A stretch of DNA of 64,000 nt from Mixophyes australis. Its lineage: Eukaryota; Chordata; Amphibia; Anura; Limnodynastidae. The notes beneath the pieces are model-generated. The model was not told where the DNA came from. It saw only the letters and a program-made list of their open reading frames with translations, and did not search any database. The DNA is taken from contig JAVHZZ010000005.1 in the NCBI GenBank assembly GCA_036250195.1, positions 133,340,647 through 133,404,646 of the forward strand, written 5' to 3'. Below, piece by piece: positions 41,726 to 53,700 of this stretch. How positions within the stretch are numbered: the stretch's first letter is position 1; the number at the start of each line of letters is the position of its first letter. The translations under genes were made by a program, and so were the position numbers.

Positions 41726-42835
41726 GTCTTAGAAATATCCCTTACTTGTAGAATAAAGGTGATAATTATCTTCTTCATCAGGATTGGTTGCCTTTTTACA
41801 ATGGAAAGCATGTATCCAAGTGCTTTTGTTTTTGACCTTTATCGCGATTGGCGTTGTCAATAACACGAGATATGGACCCTCCCACTGATCAGTCAACGAG
41901 CCAGATCTCAAGAAACTTCTTATCACCCAATCTCCAGGATGCAGATAATGACAGGCTTCGTCAATCGGAATTGATGGTGTGCCTATCACAGCAGCCTCAA
42001 TCTGTCTCAACTGTTTAGTAAATGATAGAATGTAGTTGTCACAAACTTGACTTTGACTGGTATTGCAATTCAGAGTCAAATTAGGAATTTTTCCAAACAG
42101 AATTTCATATGGTGATAAATTGAGGACCCCGAGGGGTTAATCTGATAGCATGTACAACTATTGGTAATGCTTCAGGCCATTGCATTCCTGTTTCCTTGAA
42201 TATTTTAGACCGTTTATTTTTAATTCCATTGTATCTTTCAACTTTCCCGCTACTTTGTGAGTGGTACAGTACATGAAGTTGTTGTTTTATACCTAGCAAT
42301 TCACACATTTGCTTAAAAACAAATCCAGTAAAATGAGGACCTCGGTCAGAAGAAATTACTTCTGGTATGCCATATCTACATACAAATTATTGTACAATCT
42401 TTTTAGCTATAACATTAGCGGTGGTTTTCGTAACTGCGTAAACTTCAAGCCAACCGGAAAATTTATCAACACATACGAATACATATTCGAACATCCTACA
42501 CTTAGGAACTTGTATAAAATAAATTTGAATTATTTGAAACGTGCTGTCAGTTGGTGGCAGGTGATTAGGTATTATTTATACTGCCTTTCCTGCAGTACTC
42601 TGTAGACAGATAATACATTAAGCACAGTACCTGGCAGTTGTGGCTGAAAATCCAGGTGCATACCAATACATTTGGACTATATTCTTCATACCAGTCTTGC
42701 CTGCGTGGATTAATCCATGACTCATTTGTGCAAATGCTGGCAAGAGTGCTTTGGGAGCTACAGGCTTACCTCCCTTCCCACATCCATCTTTATCAATATG
42801 ACATCCTGCCATTTCCCATCAGCCTTTTCCTGTAA
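41726..42835 (-). pseudogene. ERV-B integrase
   Basis: Three minus-strand pieces: the zinc-binding region (42812-42618, MSHGLIHAGKTGMKNIVQMY), the core end (42308-42105, QQLHVLYHSQSSGKVERYNG with the catalytic Glu), and the C-terminal domain (42079-41729). The last shows the gamma-type GPY/F motif WEGPYLVLLTTPIAIKV and WIHAFHCKK. The middle of the core (about 42600-42310) is disrupted by stops. ERV-A has the intact core but lacks a readable GPY/F segment. Confidence 0.82.
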
Positions 42836-42954
42836 AGCACAATCTTTTTGCATCTCAATTAGTTCAGTTTGATCAGGTATTACAAAACTTAGGATTTCAG
42901 TATTCAATCTGTGCAATGTCTGTTTCTGCTACTTTCTTAGCAGCTAAGTCAGCT

Positions 42955-43400
42955 CTATGATTTCCTTTTTGTTACCTCATCATGTCCTGTCATATGCGCT
43001 TGACATTTAATAACTGCTACCTGTTTTGCTAACTGAATAGCATGCAGTAATACATTTACAATTTCATGATGAGCAATAGATGTACCATTAGCTGTGATAG
43101 AATTTCTTTGTATATTGCAAATACTGACTGTAATGATCCTGTGTAATTTTTTTTTATGACAACTCCCATCTGCATAGAAAATCAAATCTGGATTCTGCAA
43201 TGGTATTTGTTTTAAATCTGGTCGTGATGCAGTAGTTTGCTGCATGTATACAACACAATCATGTGGCTCATGAGCAAAATGTCTAAAATTGTGTCGTTCA
43301 CTCTTATGTGTATTCTCCTCGTCTAGTTCACTTAAATCATTATCATCTTTATCCAAATATAATTCCCTTCCCTTTGAATCTTACCAGATTCAATATCAGA
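42955..43400 (-). pseudogene. ERV-B RNase H
   Basis: The frame starts near 43356 with an acidic linker (DKDDNDLSELDEEN). It continues with NPDLIFYADGSCHKKK, holding the first catalytic Asp that ERV-A lost, and then jumps by deletion to ANGTSIAHHEIVNVLLHAIQ and CQAHMTGHDEVTK. The central helix with the Glu and second Asp is missing. Confidence 0.8.
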
Positions 43401-44073
43401 AGCAACAGGATTGCAGTGTTTAAAACATTGCATCTGACAAGTGTAATATTTGGTGCCATGAGAATCAATTCTCATTTTGTTAGTCTGGCATTTGTAACAT
43501 GTCTACTCATATGGCAATTTAAAAGTGCAGCCACAGCATGTGGGATTTATACTGTAAGTGGATTTCCCAATACTATATCTGCACATTTATCTACTAATAA
43601 GGCACTTGCTGCAACAGATTTGAAACAATTTGGGAGCCCTCTAGCCACTGGATCAAGTTGTTTACTGTAATATGCAACTGGTCTTGGGGATATTCCCATG
43701 GGGCGGTGTTAAAACACCAGCAGCATGACCTGAATGTTCATGACAAAACAAACTGAATGATAACTCATACTTCGGTATATCCAATGCAGGGGCCATCAAT
43801 AGTTCTTGTTTAAGCTGCTCAAAACAACTTTTGGTAATATCAGTGTGAATGAGAGGTTCTTTAACAGCATCAGTTGTAAGTTCATACAAAGGGGCAGATC
43901 CTAGTTCAGGTGTACTGTTCACCCTGATAGTTAAATGCAAACAGATATTGACTATCCTTGTGTATAGGAATAGAAAGGTAAGCAGAACATAATTCAGTGA
44001 CTTAAAAAATCTGGGCTTCCTTAGGTCTTGGACTAGCCTAAAGCCCCGCCCACCACTCTTCTTTATTGGGTAG
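43401..44073 (-). pseudogene. ERV-B reverse transcriptase remnants
   Basis: 43940-43662 encodes the RT thumb/connection (APLYELTTDAVKEPLIHTD, SLFCHEHSGHAAGVLT). Upstream (about 43980-43915) it reads LSIPIHKDSQYLFAFN-like text and then jumps directly to the connection, so the palm with YVDD is deleted. A damaged text lies between 44073 and 43990. Homology to ERV-A RT is clear. Confidence 0.75.
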
Positions 44074-45043
44074 TGTCACTCACCGGACAGTTAGTGCCTC
44101 TGGTTTGGGACATGGGTCTCTCTCTCTCTTGCCGGTGCCTGTTCGATGCCGCGGCCGTCCGCCATCTTGAACAAGGATTGCGCATGTGCAGAAACCACGA
44201 ACTATTAAAACCTTGCTCATAGTCTCATTGGTCAATCAATCACCTCTCACTACTTAAGGCACCTGTTACTCTATTACCGTTGCCTGTTCTTTGGTTCTCA
44301 TTCCCTTGTGACTCCTAGGTGTTTCCGGTTTCTACTCATGCTCTCTGTTTGCTGTGGAACATATCTGCACCTGGACAAGCCTTCTCTCCATATCGTGGTA
44401 CAACTTGCTAGTCGCAGACCACTCCACGCTACCTTGTTACATACCTGCTCCTGGACTAGTCGTCTCTCCATATCAGTGGTACAACTTGCTAGCCGCAGAC
44501 CGCTCCATGCTATCTAGTATTATACCAGCATCTGCACAAGTCTTTACAGTTACCAGCGGGAACACGTCAGGAGCAGCTTACCCTACTATTTTGCATGGTA
44601 TCTGTTATTAGGACTAAAGCCTATAGTGCCTCTGAAGTATAGCTGCGAGTCGCTGACTCTCCTGCTGCATTATTGATTGGTCCTTCCATAGACTTTATCC
44701 AGTTGTCATATATTGGTCTGCTGTATGCTCCCTGTGTGCTAATGCACTTTGGAACTTTCTCCTCCTTTTATTATTGCTCATCAGTTTACCGTGTTACCAT
44801 TGTTTCCATTGTTCAGAGACTCTGCATTTATATCTTTGACATTCCCTTTCCTATTCAGTTGTACAGTTACGTATATTCACCACACTTCCCAGAGGGCCGC
44901 GACCTGCACGGTGGCAGCCGCTAAAACCATACTCCCTTGCGGGAGTTCCTGGAGAAGACCAGCCACTGTGTTAGACTCCGCGCCTCTGGTAAAGTGAAAT
45001 TCCACCTGGTGAATTCTGGGTAAAACTCCTAGTGCCCGTGACA
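44074..45043. repeat. Solo LTR inserted in ERV-B RT
   Basis: 970 bp bounded by TGTCAC...GTGACA and flanked by a perfect 5-bp duplication GGTAG (44069-44073 and 45044-45048). Internally, 44361-44435 and 44440-44513 are about 75-bp tandem repeats sharing CTCTCCATATC and GGTACAACTTGCTAG. It resembles a Gypsy-type LTR and no internal region remains. It is not the Gmr1 or ERV LTR seen elsewhere in the window. Confidence 0.82.
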
Positions 45044-45500
45044 GGTAGATTGGAATGTTACATGGACTTTGGGTTTTAATCAAAACTCCTTGCTGTAATA
45101 ATGATTGTATTACAGGGAAAATACCTTGCTCAGCTTCTGGCCTTAAAGGATACTGAGGCAATGAGGGAAGTCTTACATTTGGTTTCTATTTAACAGAGAT
45201 TGGGCTAACTTTCATTTTCCCAGTTTCGTTTGCATCTTTAGTCCACAACTGACTACACTTTCTAGAATGTCATCTACCATTTTGTTTAGCCCTGGTTGGT
45301 AGCACCATAGGGGCTGAATCTCAAATGTGTCGTGGTAAGGCATATTAGCATTCATGTCAAGAGCTAGCTGCACTTCATGTATATTACTCTCAGGAATGTC
45401 TAAAAACACTTCATCAGGAGTCCAAAATATTGAACACCCTAATTTACACAACAAATCTCTACCCAATAAATTAGAAGAAGCATTTGCTGCCAATAAAAAA
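45044..45500 (-). pseudogene. ERV-B protease end and RT start
   Basis: The minus-strand frame from 45493 gives NLLGRDLLCKLGCS (end of retropepsin), then the linker ALDMNANMPYHDTFEIQPLW and, after a frameshift, LRPEAEQGIFPVIQSLLQQG at the start of RT. It stops at the solo LTR. Homologous to ERV-A 26118-26560. Confidence 0.82.
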
Positions 45501-45735
45501 CAATGTTTGTGTAAGGACCTAAAGTGACTGTAACTGGCTCTGTTTCTTTTAAAGAAATAACTTGTCCAGCGACTCCTACTGCATTTACAATTTTGCTGGT
45601 AGTTGGCAATGCAACTTCATTTTTTAACACTGATCTTGCAGCTCCTGTATCAATCAGAAATTCATGCTTATTACCATTAATCATGTTAACAGTGGGGTCC
45701 TTTACATTTGTTCTTAATGCTGGACATAAGAGCAC
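45500..45735 (-). pseudogene. ERV-B protease, active-site part
   Basis: The frame shows EFLIDTGAARSVLKNEV; DTGA is the retropepsin active site. It continues with VNAVGVAGQVISLKETEPVT toward the flap, and a frameshift precedes NLLGRDLL. This segment has no counterpart in ERV-A, where the DIRS element sits. Confidence 0.8.
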
Positions 45736-45753
45736 AGGAGCTGCTGGAGATGG

Positions 45754-45990
45754 TCAATCAATATTATTTTGAGAAGTGCTTATTTGATCTGGCCTCACCC
45801 TATCACTTTGTTTCCTGCAATACTTGGCAAAATGCCCCCTCTCCTGGCAGTTATAACAAATCACTTGTGATCTGTTACTCCTGTCAGGATATGCATTTAC
45901 CCTCGCTTTGGATGAAACACCTTGTATGGTTGCTTTTGCAGCTTCCATTTGCAAATTCATCTATTTTGTTTCTGCCTGAACATTTTTAAT
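45754..45990 (-). pseudogene. ERV-B nucleocapsid with one CCHC knuckle
   Basis: Basic frame with VICYNCQERGHFAKYCRKQS, a single C-X2-C-X4-H-X4-C zinc knuckle. One knuckle is usual for gamma- and epsilon-type Gag. It lies between capsid and protease and is missing in ERV-A. Confidence 0.82.
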
Positions 45991-46480
45991 TACCATATAT
46001 CTTCATGATGTGCAGCAGCTGTGGCTAAGGCACCAATATCTTTTAAAGCCCACAGGGGGTCGTGAATTTGAATTTTAGTTTTTAAATTTTGCTTTAACCC
46101 CTCAACAAAAGCACTAGTTAAAATACTTTTAAAATCAGCTTCTGCAAACACATCAGAAATGCCTGAATAATTTACAACTTCTCTTCTGAATATATCATTA
46201 TATTCTCTGACTACTTCAGCTGCACCCTGTTTAATCATAAAGACTTTGGACCAATACACTTTTAGGGGAAACATTTCTTTATTTTTGCCATTGCAAGTTC
46301 CCACTGTGTATCAATATCAGCCCTTGCATCATTTCTAGGGGTTTGAAAATTAGCTTCATTCCACTTACGCTTAATATTTAAAGTAGTAAGTTCCTCTGAG
46401 GTTAACAGAGCATGAAGCAATTGCAGTATATCTGAAAATGTGGGACTATGTGTTTTGTATAATATTTGCAATTTAATCAT
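45990..46480 (-). pseudogene. ERV-B capsid
   Basis: Two overlapping frames (46480-46262 and 46304-45990) encode capsid: LYKTHSPTFSDILQLLHALL, RKWNEANFQTPR, then VREYNDIFRREVV and LTSAFVEGLKQNLKTKIQIH. The last resembles the major homology/late capsid helices of gamma-type Gag. There is a one-base frameshift near 46290. Confidence 0.75.
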
Positions 46481-47191
46481 TACCTCTGCAGGTTTAGTTC
46501 TATAATCTTTACATTAGTAACAATTAAATTCAACTCTGTTCGTGTCCAAGGGTCATGAGCAACCCACTGTGTGCCTTGGTCAGTAGTTATAGTTAAGGGA
46601 GGCACGTGGACATTGGGGCATTTTCCAGACCGTCTTGGAGCACTGGTAATGTTACTTGAAAATATATTTGCATAATCTTTACCCATAATGGTTTTATTAA
46701 TTTCTGTAACAGAACCACCTACTGCTCCTCTTATTTCTCCCTCACTGTCCTCATCAGATATTTGGGGCTCATCAGACCTAACAGGAATGTCATCATCCCT
46801 TTTTGTTTCTTCCACAATTCTGTGTCTCAGTGGCATATCTATTTGATGATCCACTTGAAGAGGTACCTGTGGATACAGCCTTCTTTGTGCCCCCATTACA
46901 ATAGGTAATAATAGGTTATTATTTATTGGGTCGTCTTGCTCTCCTGGTGCACTAGGAGTTATAACTCCCATATATTGATCAATATACGGAGGCAGGATTG
47001 CAGCCTTATTTAACCATAATTGCAAGACTTTAGAAACACCCTTTCCTATTTCTCCTAAAACATTTAAATCAAAATGTCTTTTTGCTGTAAATTCAGGATA
47101 CCTTGTTAACCATTTATGCATGTATTGAACAGACTTTTTTCCACATTTATGGAACATAATTGCGGATGGACTCCAAGGGGAAATTGCCAAC
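46481..47191 (-). pseudogene. ERV-B matrix and p12-like region
   Basis: 236 codons from 47190: FHKCGKKSVQYMHKWLTRYP, ILPPYIDQYMGV, an acidic segment, and TDQGTQWVAHDPWTRTELN. It is homologous to ERV-A gag. The true start is upstream of a solo LTR; an ATGGGG at about 47742 is followed by a stop four codons later. Confidence 0.75.
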
Positions 47192-47714
47192 TGTTATGGA
47201 TTTTTTCATTAATAATTCAAAGACGAAGTCTCTTCAGTATATGCCTGGTTTATTCTTGTATGCGCAATACAGACCATTCAGTTCATTCAGAACAATGTTA
47301 ATTACATATTAACTTTGCATGCATTTTATGCCCTAACACCACAAACTAATACGTAGATAGTACATCATATTATACTTTAACCAATAATATCGCACCATTT
47401 GACAGGACCACTCAACATCACCCAACACCGCCCCAGATAGAGGCATAAATCCAAGTAGACATTGACACGTTATCTGGTGTAGACTTACAGTACGACAGCT
47501 TCCCCGTTTCCCATCATGAACAATGGAGGGCATAAGTTATGTTATATAAAATATTTTAGACATGTTTCCTCATATACCTTGAGCAACACTGTCCAAGAAG
47601 CAGAAAAACAACTTAATTTGTCAATAAATGCACTGTAACTTTATTGACTCTTATGCGTCATACTACTATTTTATAACCAGCTTTAATTCAACTTCCATTT
47701 GCGTGAATTGATTA
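47192..47714 (-). repeat. Solo-LTR-like insertion in ERV-B gag start
   Basis: 523 bp flanked by CCAAC (47187-47191 and 47715-47719). The empty site is seen in ERV-A (GGTTGGAAATCCC). On the minus strand it has TTATAAAA, AATAAA motifs and ends ATCCATAACA. The other end (TAATCAATTC) lacks a TG start, so LTR identity is probable but not certain. Confidence 0.65.
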
Positions 47715-47719
47715 CCAAC

Positions 47720-48380
47720 TATTTAGGCTTTACCCATATTGCCCCATAGCACAGCTTAATCTTTTCTTTTATAGTCCGACTTATTCAGTATCTGCGCTAT
47801 GGTAATAGGGCTACAACCACTATTAATATGTATCTCCCCGTTTACCGGCTTCAACCGTTATTAGGGAAACCACACTTTCTCGTCCGATAAATCCTGGTGT
47901 TATCACGCACACGTGTTACATATACTGCTATCCTGCTATCTAAGGCCTTTATAGTGTATTTTTTCTATGTGTTTCACAGTACTTTCAGGTGGCTTGGAAC
48001 TTTCTTTACCTCCTTCAAGCGTTAACCAGAAGTAATACTTGAATTTAGTAACTGACCAAGTTATGGCCCCGTCAAGAAAACTAATTCACACAAAGGTTAA
48101 ACAGTCTCTGAGCAATAAACAGCAAATTGAAGTTATAAATGGTTCCAAATCTATACAAACATATAAACAGTTCAAAATTACATTTGCAATTTCACACTTA
48201 CAGAGACAACTATAAATACCTTTTCAGCAAACCCAGAGAGTAGGAGACAGAAGTAGATAGTCAGAAAGATAAAAAAATATTACCTTTGTGGCCACAGTTG
48301 AATATATAGTTAGTCCTGTCTCCAGATGTGTTGGCTGATCGTTATTTACAGATAATCTTGGTGCTGAACTCCAAAAATAA
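47720..48380 (-). other. ERV-B leader and decayed primer-binding site
   Basis: Non-coding leader homologous to ERV-A 20720-21369, sharing CCATAGCGCAGA and TATAAAAG segments. The PBS position (about 48353-48373) reads TGGAGTTCAGCACCAAGAT on the minus strand, several mismatches from the tRNA-Gln type. Confidence 0.65.
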
Positions 48381-48884
48381 TGAAACATCAGAAAGCAGTA
48401 AGTGTGGAATGGCAAAGTTCTTTTATTCTTCCGTAATGCAATACATGAGTCTTAGTTCTAGGACAGAGCAAGAGTCCCTTTTTATTCAATGTACATAGAT
48501 TATATACATAAAAGTCCACCCCTCCTAACATACATCACTAATCCTATCACTCACTTTGAAATAATACGCTACAAAAGTAAAGAAGTCAGTTATAAATGCT
48601 TTTGACAGATATTTCATCAAACACAAAACCTATTTTCTTAGGTAAAGGAGGATATGTAACCTTTTACGTTCCTCAGGCATATGCCTACCTAAAACATCTG
48701 CTATCTATTTGAACATCCTGTATACAATTAGGCCCCCTATTCATTCTAAGACACACAGAAAGTATTTAACCCTTGCACAAAATACATAGAAATACAGACA
48801 GTTCAACTATTCTATCTGAACACATATAATACATTAATAATATTTTATCCAACTTATATTTGTACCATAATTTATTATATTACA
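48381..48884 (-). repeat. ERV-B 5' LTR
   Basis: 504 bp, from TGAAACATCAG to ATATTACA on the plus strand. It is homologous to both ERV-A LTRs and to the interrupted 3' LTR at 38687-39809. Confidence 0.88.
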
Positions 48885-50055
48885 CTGCCACCACTGGACT
48901 CCTTACAGGTATTCAGTACCAAGTTTCTTCTGAGTAACTCATTGCTAGGGTACCCCCTCACTGCTATACCTGGGCTGGTAGCCCTGACCTCTTCCTATGG
49001 ATCAGCGTTGCTGTGGATGGATCCTCCTGGCCTATCACACTGGCCAGAGCTGCTGGGTAGCGGGCAGAGCGGGGGTACCGGAAAACTGGGTACAAATCTC
49101 AGAACAGATGGGAACAGATTAGAGTTAGGTCTAATCTGTAGGTCACAGTGATAAAGAAGTTTGACGCAAGTGATGTTTGTTTCATCACCCTGGTATAAGG
49201 TATCAGGGAGCAGGTCAGATGGAACAAGATTGATGATACATTTCAGTGTACAAGGTCTTTTTATACAGTTTGGACACAGCGTCACAGGGTAAGCCAGTCC
49301 CCTGAGACCAGAGTTATTTTTAGTATAAGGATACGATATGTTCCCCAAATATGTATTTATATGCAATGCAAAGCTAACAATATTTACACTACTCTGTTAT
49401 GTGCTTGCATTATCTGCGATGCAGCCACAGCAGGCAGCCAATCAGCGCCCCCCTGCTGGGTATACAGGCTAAACAGGTGTTTGTCACTTCATATAAAGAC
49501 TTAGGGCCTGATTCATTTAAGGTTCTTAAATGAAGAGGATTCTTATTTCAGTCTCCTGGACAAAACCATGTTACAATGCAAGGGGTGCAAATGAGTGTTC
49601 TGTTTTGCACATAAGTTAAATACTGCCTGTTTTTTCATGTAGCACACACATATCAACTTTAAATTTCAGTGTACAAATAAGCTTTCAAGTATTTGTGTGC
49701 TACATGAAAAAAACAGTCAGTATTTAACTTATGTGCAAAACAGAACACTCATTTGCACCCCTTGCATTGTAACATGGTTTTGTCCAGGAGACTGAAATAA
49801 GAATCCTCTTCATTTAAGATCCTTAATGAATCAGACCCTTAGATAGCATTTCTTGCTATCAGCAAATAGACTTTCTCTAACAAAGTTAGAAACCCAAATA
49901 TCGACATTTCCATATAAAACACATCCCAATGTAACACAATAAGTGCATTGCAAATTACATTGGTGCCTGCACCTATGATTAAAATAAACTTCTACAATAA
50001 ATTATTTCTACATGATCCAGCCACAAATACATTATTTATAAGTGATCCAGTCACA
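48885..50055 (-). repeat. Gmr1-B 3' LTR, right part
   Basis: Continues the LTR from 38686: CTGCCACCACTGGACTCC... to GTGATCCAGTCACA at 50055. It contains a palindromic MITE (49504-49838). It is more diverged from Gmr1-A than the two Gmr1-A LTRs are from each other. Confidence 0.82.
49504..49838. mobile_element. Palindromic MITE (GGGCCTGATTCATT ends), copy 1
   Basis: 335 bp, almost a perfect hairpin. The ends are GGGCCTGATTCATTTAAGG and CTTAATGAATCAGACCC, flanked by TTA on both sides. The arms share TCTCCTGGACAAAACCATG and its complement. The short TA-containing duplication suggests a Harbinger- or mariner-type origin. Copy 2 is at 58940-59265. Confidence 0.85.
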
Positions 50056-50301
50056 CTCCCTCTCCCCCCACCCCTCCATGTCCACACAATTTGGCTCCTG
50101 GTCCTCAGTATCATAGGGTGACCCGGGGGATCCGACTCTTCCTGCCGAGACATCCACATTGCTGTGAGCCTTTCCTTGCTTATGAATTATGTCAAAGTCC
50201 TAAATTTGAAGGGGAAGGCTCCAGAGCAACAATCTGCCATTTTCCCCTGAGGTGTGTTGTGGCCACTTTAAAGGATTATGATCAGTCACCACAGTAAAAT
50301 G

Positions 50302-50715
50302 TCACCTGTACAAATAAGGTTGAAGTTTTTTCACTGCCCACACAATGACCAAACATACCTTCTCAATTGTGGAATACCCCACCTCCCAGTTTAGCAGTTT
50401 TCTACTCAAATAGGCCACAGGTTGCCCCAGGCAATTTGTCTCCACCTGGCTAAGTACTGCTCCCCCAAGTCCATACTGTGACGTGTCAGTTTGCACAATA
50501 AAGTTCTTGTCATATAATTAGTAGTACCCCGAGGTCCCTAACAAGGCCAGTAATTGTCTTTGGGTTATGGACCGCAGCCAGTCTCGATTAGCTTTTACCT
50601 TCGCTGGTTCTGGCTTAACCCTACCTCCCCCACATGATGACCCAGGTACTGCATATCTGACATTCCCATTTGACACTTGTCTGCTCTGATGGTAAGACCT
50701 GACCACTGAATTTTC
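50302..50715 (-). pseudogene. Gmr1-B RNase H and RT remnant
   Basis: Minus-strand pieces match Gmr1-A: TDTSQYGLGGAVLSQVE, PVAYLSRKLLNWEVGYSTIE (RNase H), and GGGRVKPEPAKVKANRDW with LLALLGTSGYY from the RT connection. About 60 bp around 50515 are deleted relative to Gmr1-A. The RT palm (YLDD region, about 400 bp in Gmr1-A) is missing; the Tx1 LINE begins here instead. Confidence 0.82.
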
Positions 50716-50719
50716 ACAC

Positions 50720-53700
50720 ACTAAACCAGGTGTGGCACCCAAACATAATATGTATACATAAATAATTGGGCTATGCCCATAAAAGTCCAGAAAAAGTCCA
50801 TAAATAGAATAAAAGCATTCCACACAATAGAAAGGGTGCCAGCACCAACATCACCAAAATACAACACCCACAGCAAACAACATCAAAAACATTCATATAC
50901 ATGTACAAACTCACCACCCCATGAGGAAGTACACCAGATGTATGTAGCCATATCTGAAAAATACCTGTTAACTGAAAATCTAAAGGGAAGTGAAAAGATA
51001 GCCATAGATGGAGAGGCCAGCCAGACTTTGACCCCCACACGGGAGCTTCAGGCCTCGCCAATGCCTGACCCAGTTGCATTGGTCAACTGGCGCCTCTCCC
51101 ATGTCCCTTAATTTCCACACCTCTCTGATAATGTCACCTGACACCTCTTCACAAAGGAGGACTTTATGCCAGAGGGAAACCTGACACCTTGCGTTCCACG
51201 TGAAGTACCTAGTAACCAAGCAAACTAGAAAAAGAGGGCCAAAATCAAAGTTCCGCCACCTATCCCCAAATGCTCCATAAATCTGTTCCAGGTAACTCAG
51301 CCCCGAAAGTCAAGGAATCCGCACGGTCCCAGAAACTCTGCTGTAAGCCTCTACATTAAAGGGGCACCTGATCAAGAAATGGTCCATGTTCTCCTCCTCC
51401 CCTGGTCACTCCTCCCGTGGCAGCCACAAACATCACCACTCCTATATTTCAGGTTCCCTCTCACATAGAGCCTCCCATTACTTCAAAGGGACTCGCCCGG
51501 AGTTCACCAAGGACAGGCCCCTCGAGCATACATCACTTGGGCAGTCCCTCAGTGACCGCTCAACCCAGAAGTGAGAACGCAGGACTCTCTGCTCCAACTA
51601 TCTTGTAGAAGAGCTCCTAACCTCCTCTGCCTCCAGGCCCCAACCCTTTGTCACCTTCAATCCCAGGAACACATAGGCCAGGAAATAACCATGTCGAACA
51701 CGAAAGCTCCTAACCGCGGCTCCCTCTAACCAGACATTAAGAAACGGATGCACCCAAGCCCTGAAGCCACCCACCAATTGAGGGGGAGCCTCAAGAATGA
51801 GACTACCAAGATGTATCTTGTAAGAAAGAACAGCACTGTATTAATCATCCCCAGGCCTCCCTCCCTCCTCAGTCTGTAGGTTACAGCCCGCCTGATCAGG
51901 TTCAGCTTATTCCCCCAAAGTAAAAAAAAGAAATTTGCATAAACCCTAGACTATAAAGATTCTGGCAAAAGACACACATAACTGATGTACAGAAATGCCG
52001 AGATCAGAAAAGTCTTCAGAAGGTCAACCCTTTACCTGAAAGAAAGTTTCCACCTCTTCCAGCTCTCTACCTTCTGGGAAGCTTCCTCCAGCCGTAACTC
52101 CCAGTTTTGCTTGGCATAATCGCTGTGGCCAAATTGGGATACCTTAGATTTTGATCTTTTCATTAGCCCGGGGAAAGCTATCTGGAAGGTTGAACTGGCA
52201 ACCTTCCTCCCCCATCCAGAAAGCTTTGCTCTTTTCCTGGTTTACTTTTAAGCCACTGGCCTCGGAGTTACCGCAGAGCAGAGTTGCTACCCTTTTTGCT
52301 TCTGCAGTATTCGACAAGACAACAGTGACATCGTCCGCGTAGGCCACTCCTTTCAAAAGATGTTCCGGACCCAACCGCACCCCTCCTATCGAGCTGGCTT
52401 CTATCGTTCGGATAAGCGGATCAATTGCACACATACAGGAGGGTGCTCAGGAGACAACCTTGCTCCAGAATCAACCTTAAAGGACGGGCCCACCCAACCA
52501 TTTACAAGAGGGAAGCTCTCAGCCTGCTTATAAATGGTATAAAGCCAATTCACCATACAAGCTGGAAGACCATAACTCAGAAGTAGAGCTCAAAGGTACT
52601 TGTGATCTACCCTGTCAAATCCTTTGGACTGATCAATGGCTGAAAGGTCCTTTCCCCACTTCTCAGCACGACACCGCTCAATGGCCTCCCGGACCCCTAG
52701 GACAGGACTGAAGGTACTTCGGCCCTTCACAGTGCAATGCTGTGAGGGAGAAAGTAATTTACCAGAAATCTGCATCAGTCTGTTAAAAAGCACCTTTGCA
52801 AAAGCTTTCTGTCGTGTTTAAGAATGGCGATGGGACGCCAATTCTCAATGCGCGACTGATCCTACCCCTTGGATAACAGGATAAGGGCAGAAACTCATGG
52901 AGGGAGGTAATAAACCTCTTGCCAGGCTCTCCTTAAAGACCTACACAAGACATGGGGCCAGAATGTCTTCAAAGGTTTTAAAGAACTCAGAGGTTAAACC
53001 ATTCGAGCCTGGAGATTTCTTAATAGACAGACCGTCTATCGCCATTCTGACCTCATCTACCGATCTCTCATCACCCAAAGACTCAAGCGAACTGCTCAGA
53101 TCTCCAAGGTCAGGAGTCTCCCTCAGAAAATGGTCCATCTTTTCTCTGTCTAGTGATTTCTCAGATAAAAGAGGAGAGTAGAAGAACGGCACAACACCAA
53201 GGATGCCCTCCCTATCCTCCCTGAGAACACCCCCAGCATTGTACAGACCTCTCACCTCTTTCATATCTGCCGAGTTCTTACAGCTCTGGTAAGAGTCGGG
53301 CGAGTGGTACTTCCCATAATCCCTCTCCAGAATCAATGAACATACCGGTCTTATTGCACCTCCAATCTGAGCCTTCACTCGGGAGATTTCCCCACTATCT
53401 CCCTGTTCAGAAATCCAAGAATCCAAGTTTCCTTCTCAATGCTGAATAGGTATTCTCTCAACAAGTTATTCTTGGCTACTAGGTTGCGTAAAAAATCCCA
53501 GGGTTTTTTTTTTGGGGGGGGGGGGGGGTTTAAGCATCTCCCACCACTCAGACCTACTCCACCAAGCCTCCAAAAGTGTCTCCTGGGATTCAAATTAGTC
53601 CCTAAAGGACTGTCTTACTTTCTCCTCCCCTAGGAGTTTAGAATTCAGGCACCAAGGGCCCCTGACCTTCCGAAGGGTCTCTGAAGTATTAAGGATACAG

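Larger units (their letters stand above)
38687..48884 (-). mobile_element. ERV-B, class I endogenous retrovirus, same family as ERV-A
   Basis: A 10,198-bp minus-strand provirus inserted in the Gmr1-B 3' LTR. It has both LTRs, a decayed PBS, gag with CCHC, protease DTG, RT remnants, RNase H, integrase with GPY/F tail, env traces and a polypurine tract. It keeps gag/pro segments missing in ERV-A but lacks the RT palm. Nested inside are two solo-LTR-type insertions (44074-45043 and 47192-47714), a SINE and a hAT MITE. The flanks CTGG/CTGC suggest a short TSD. Confidence 0.85.
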
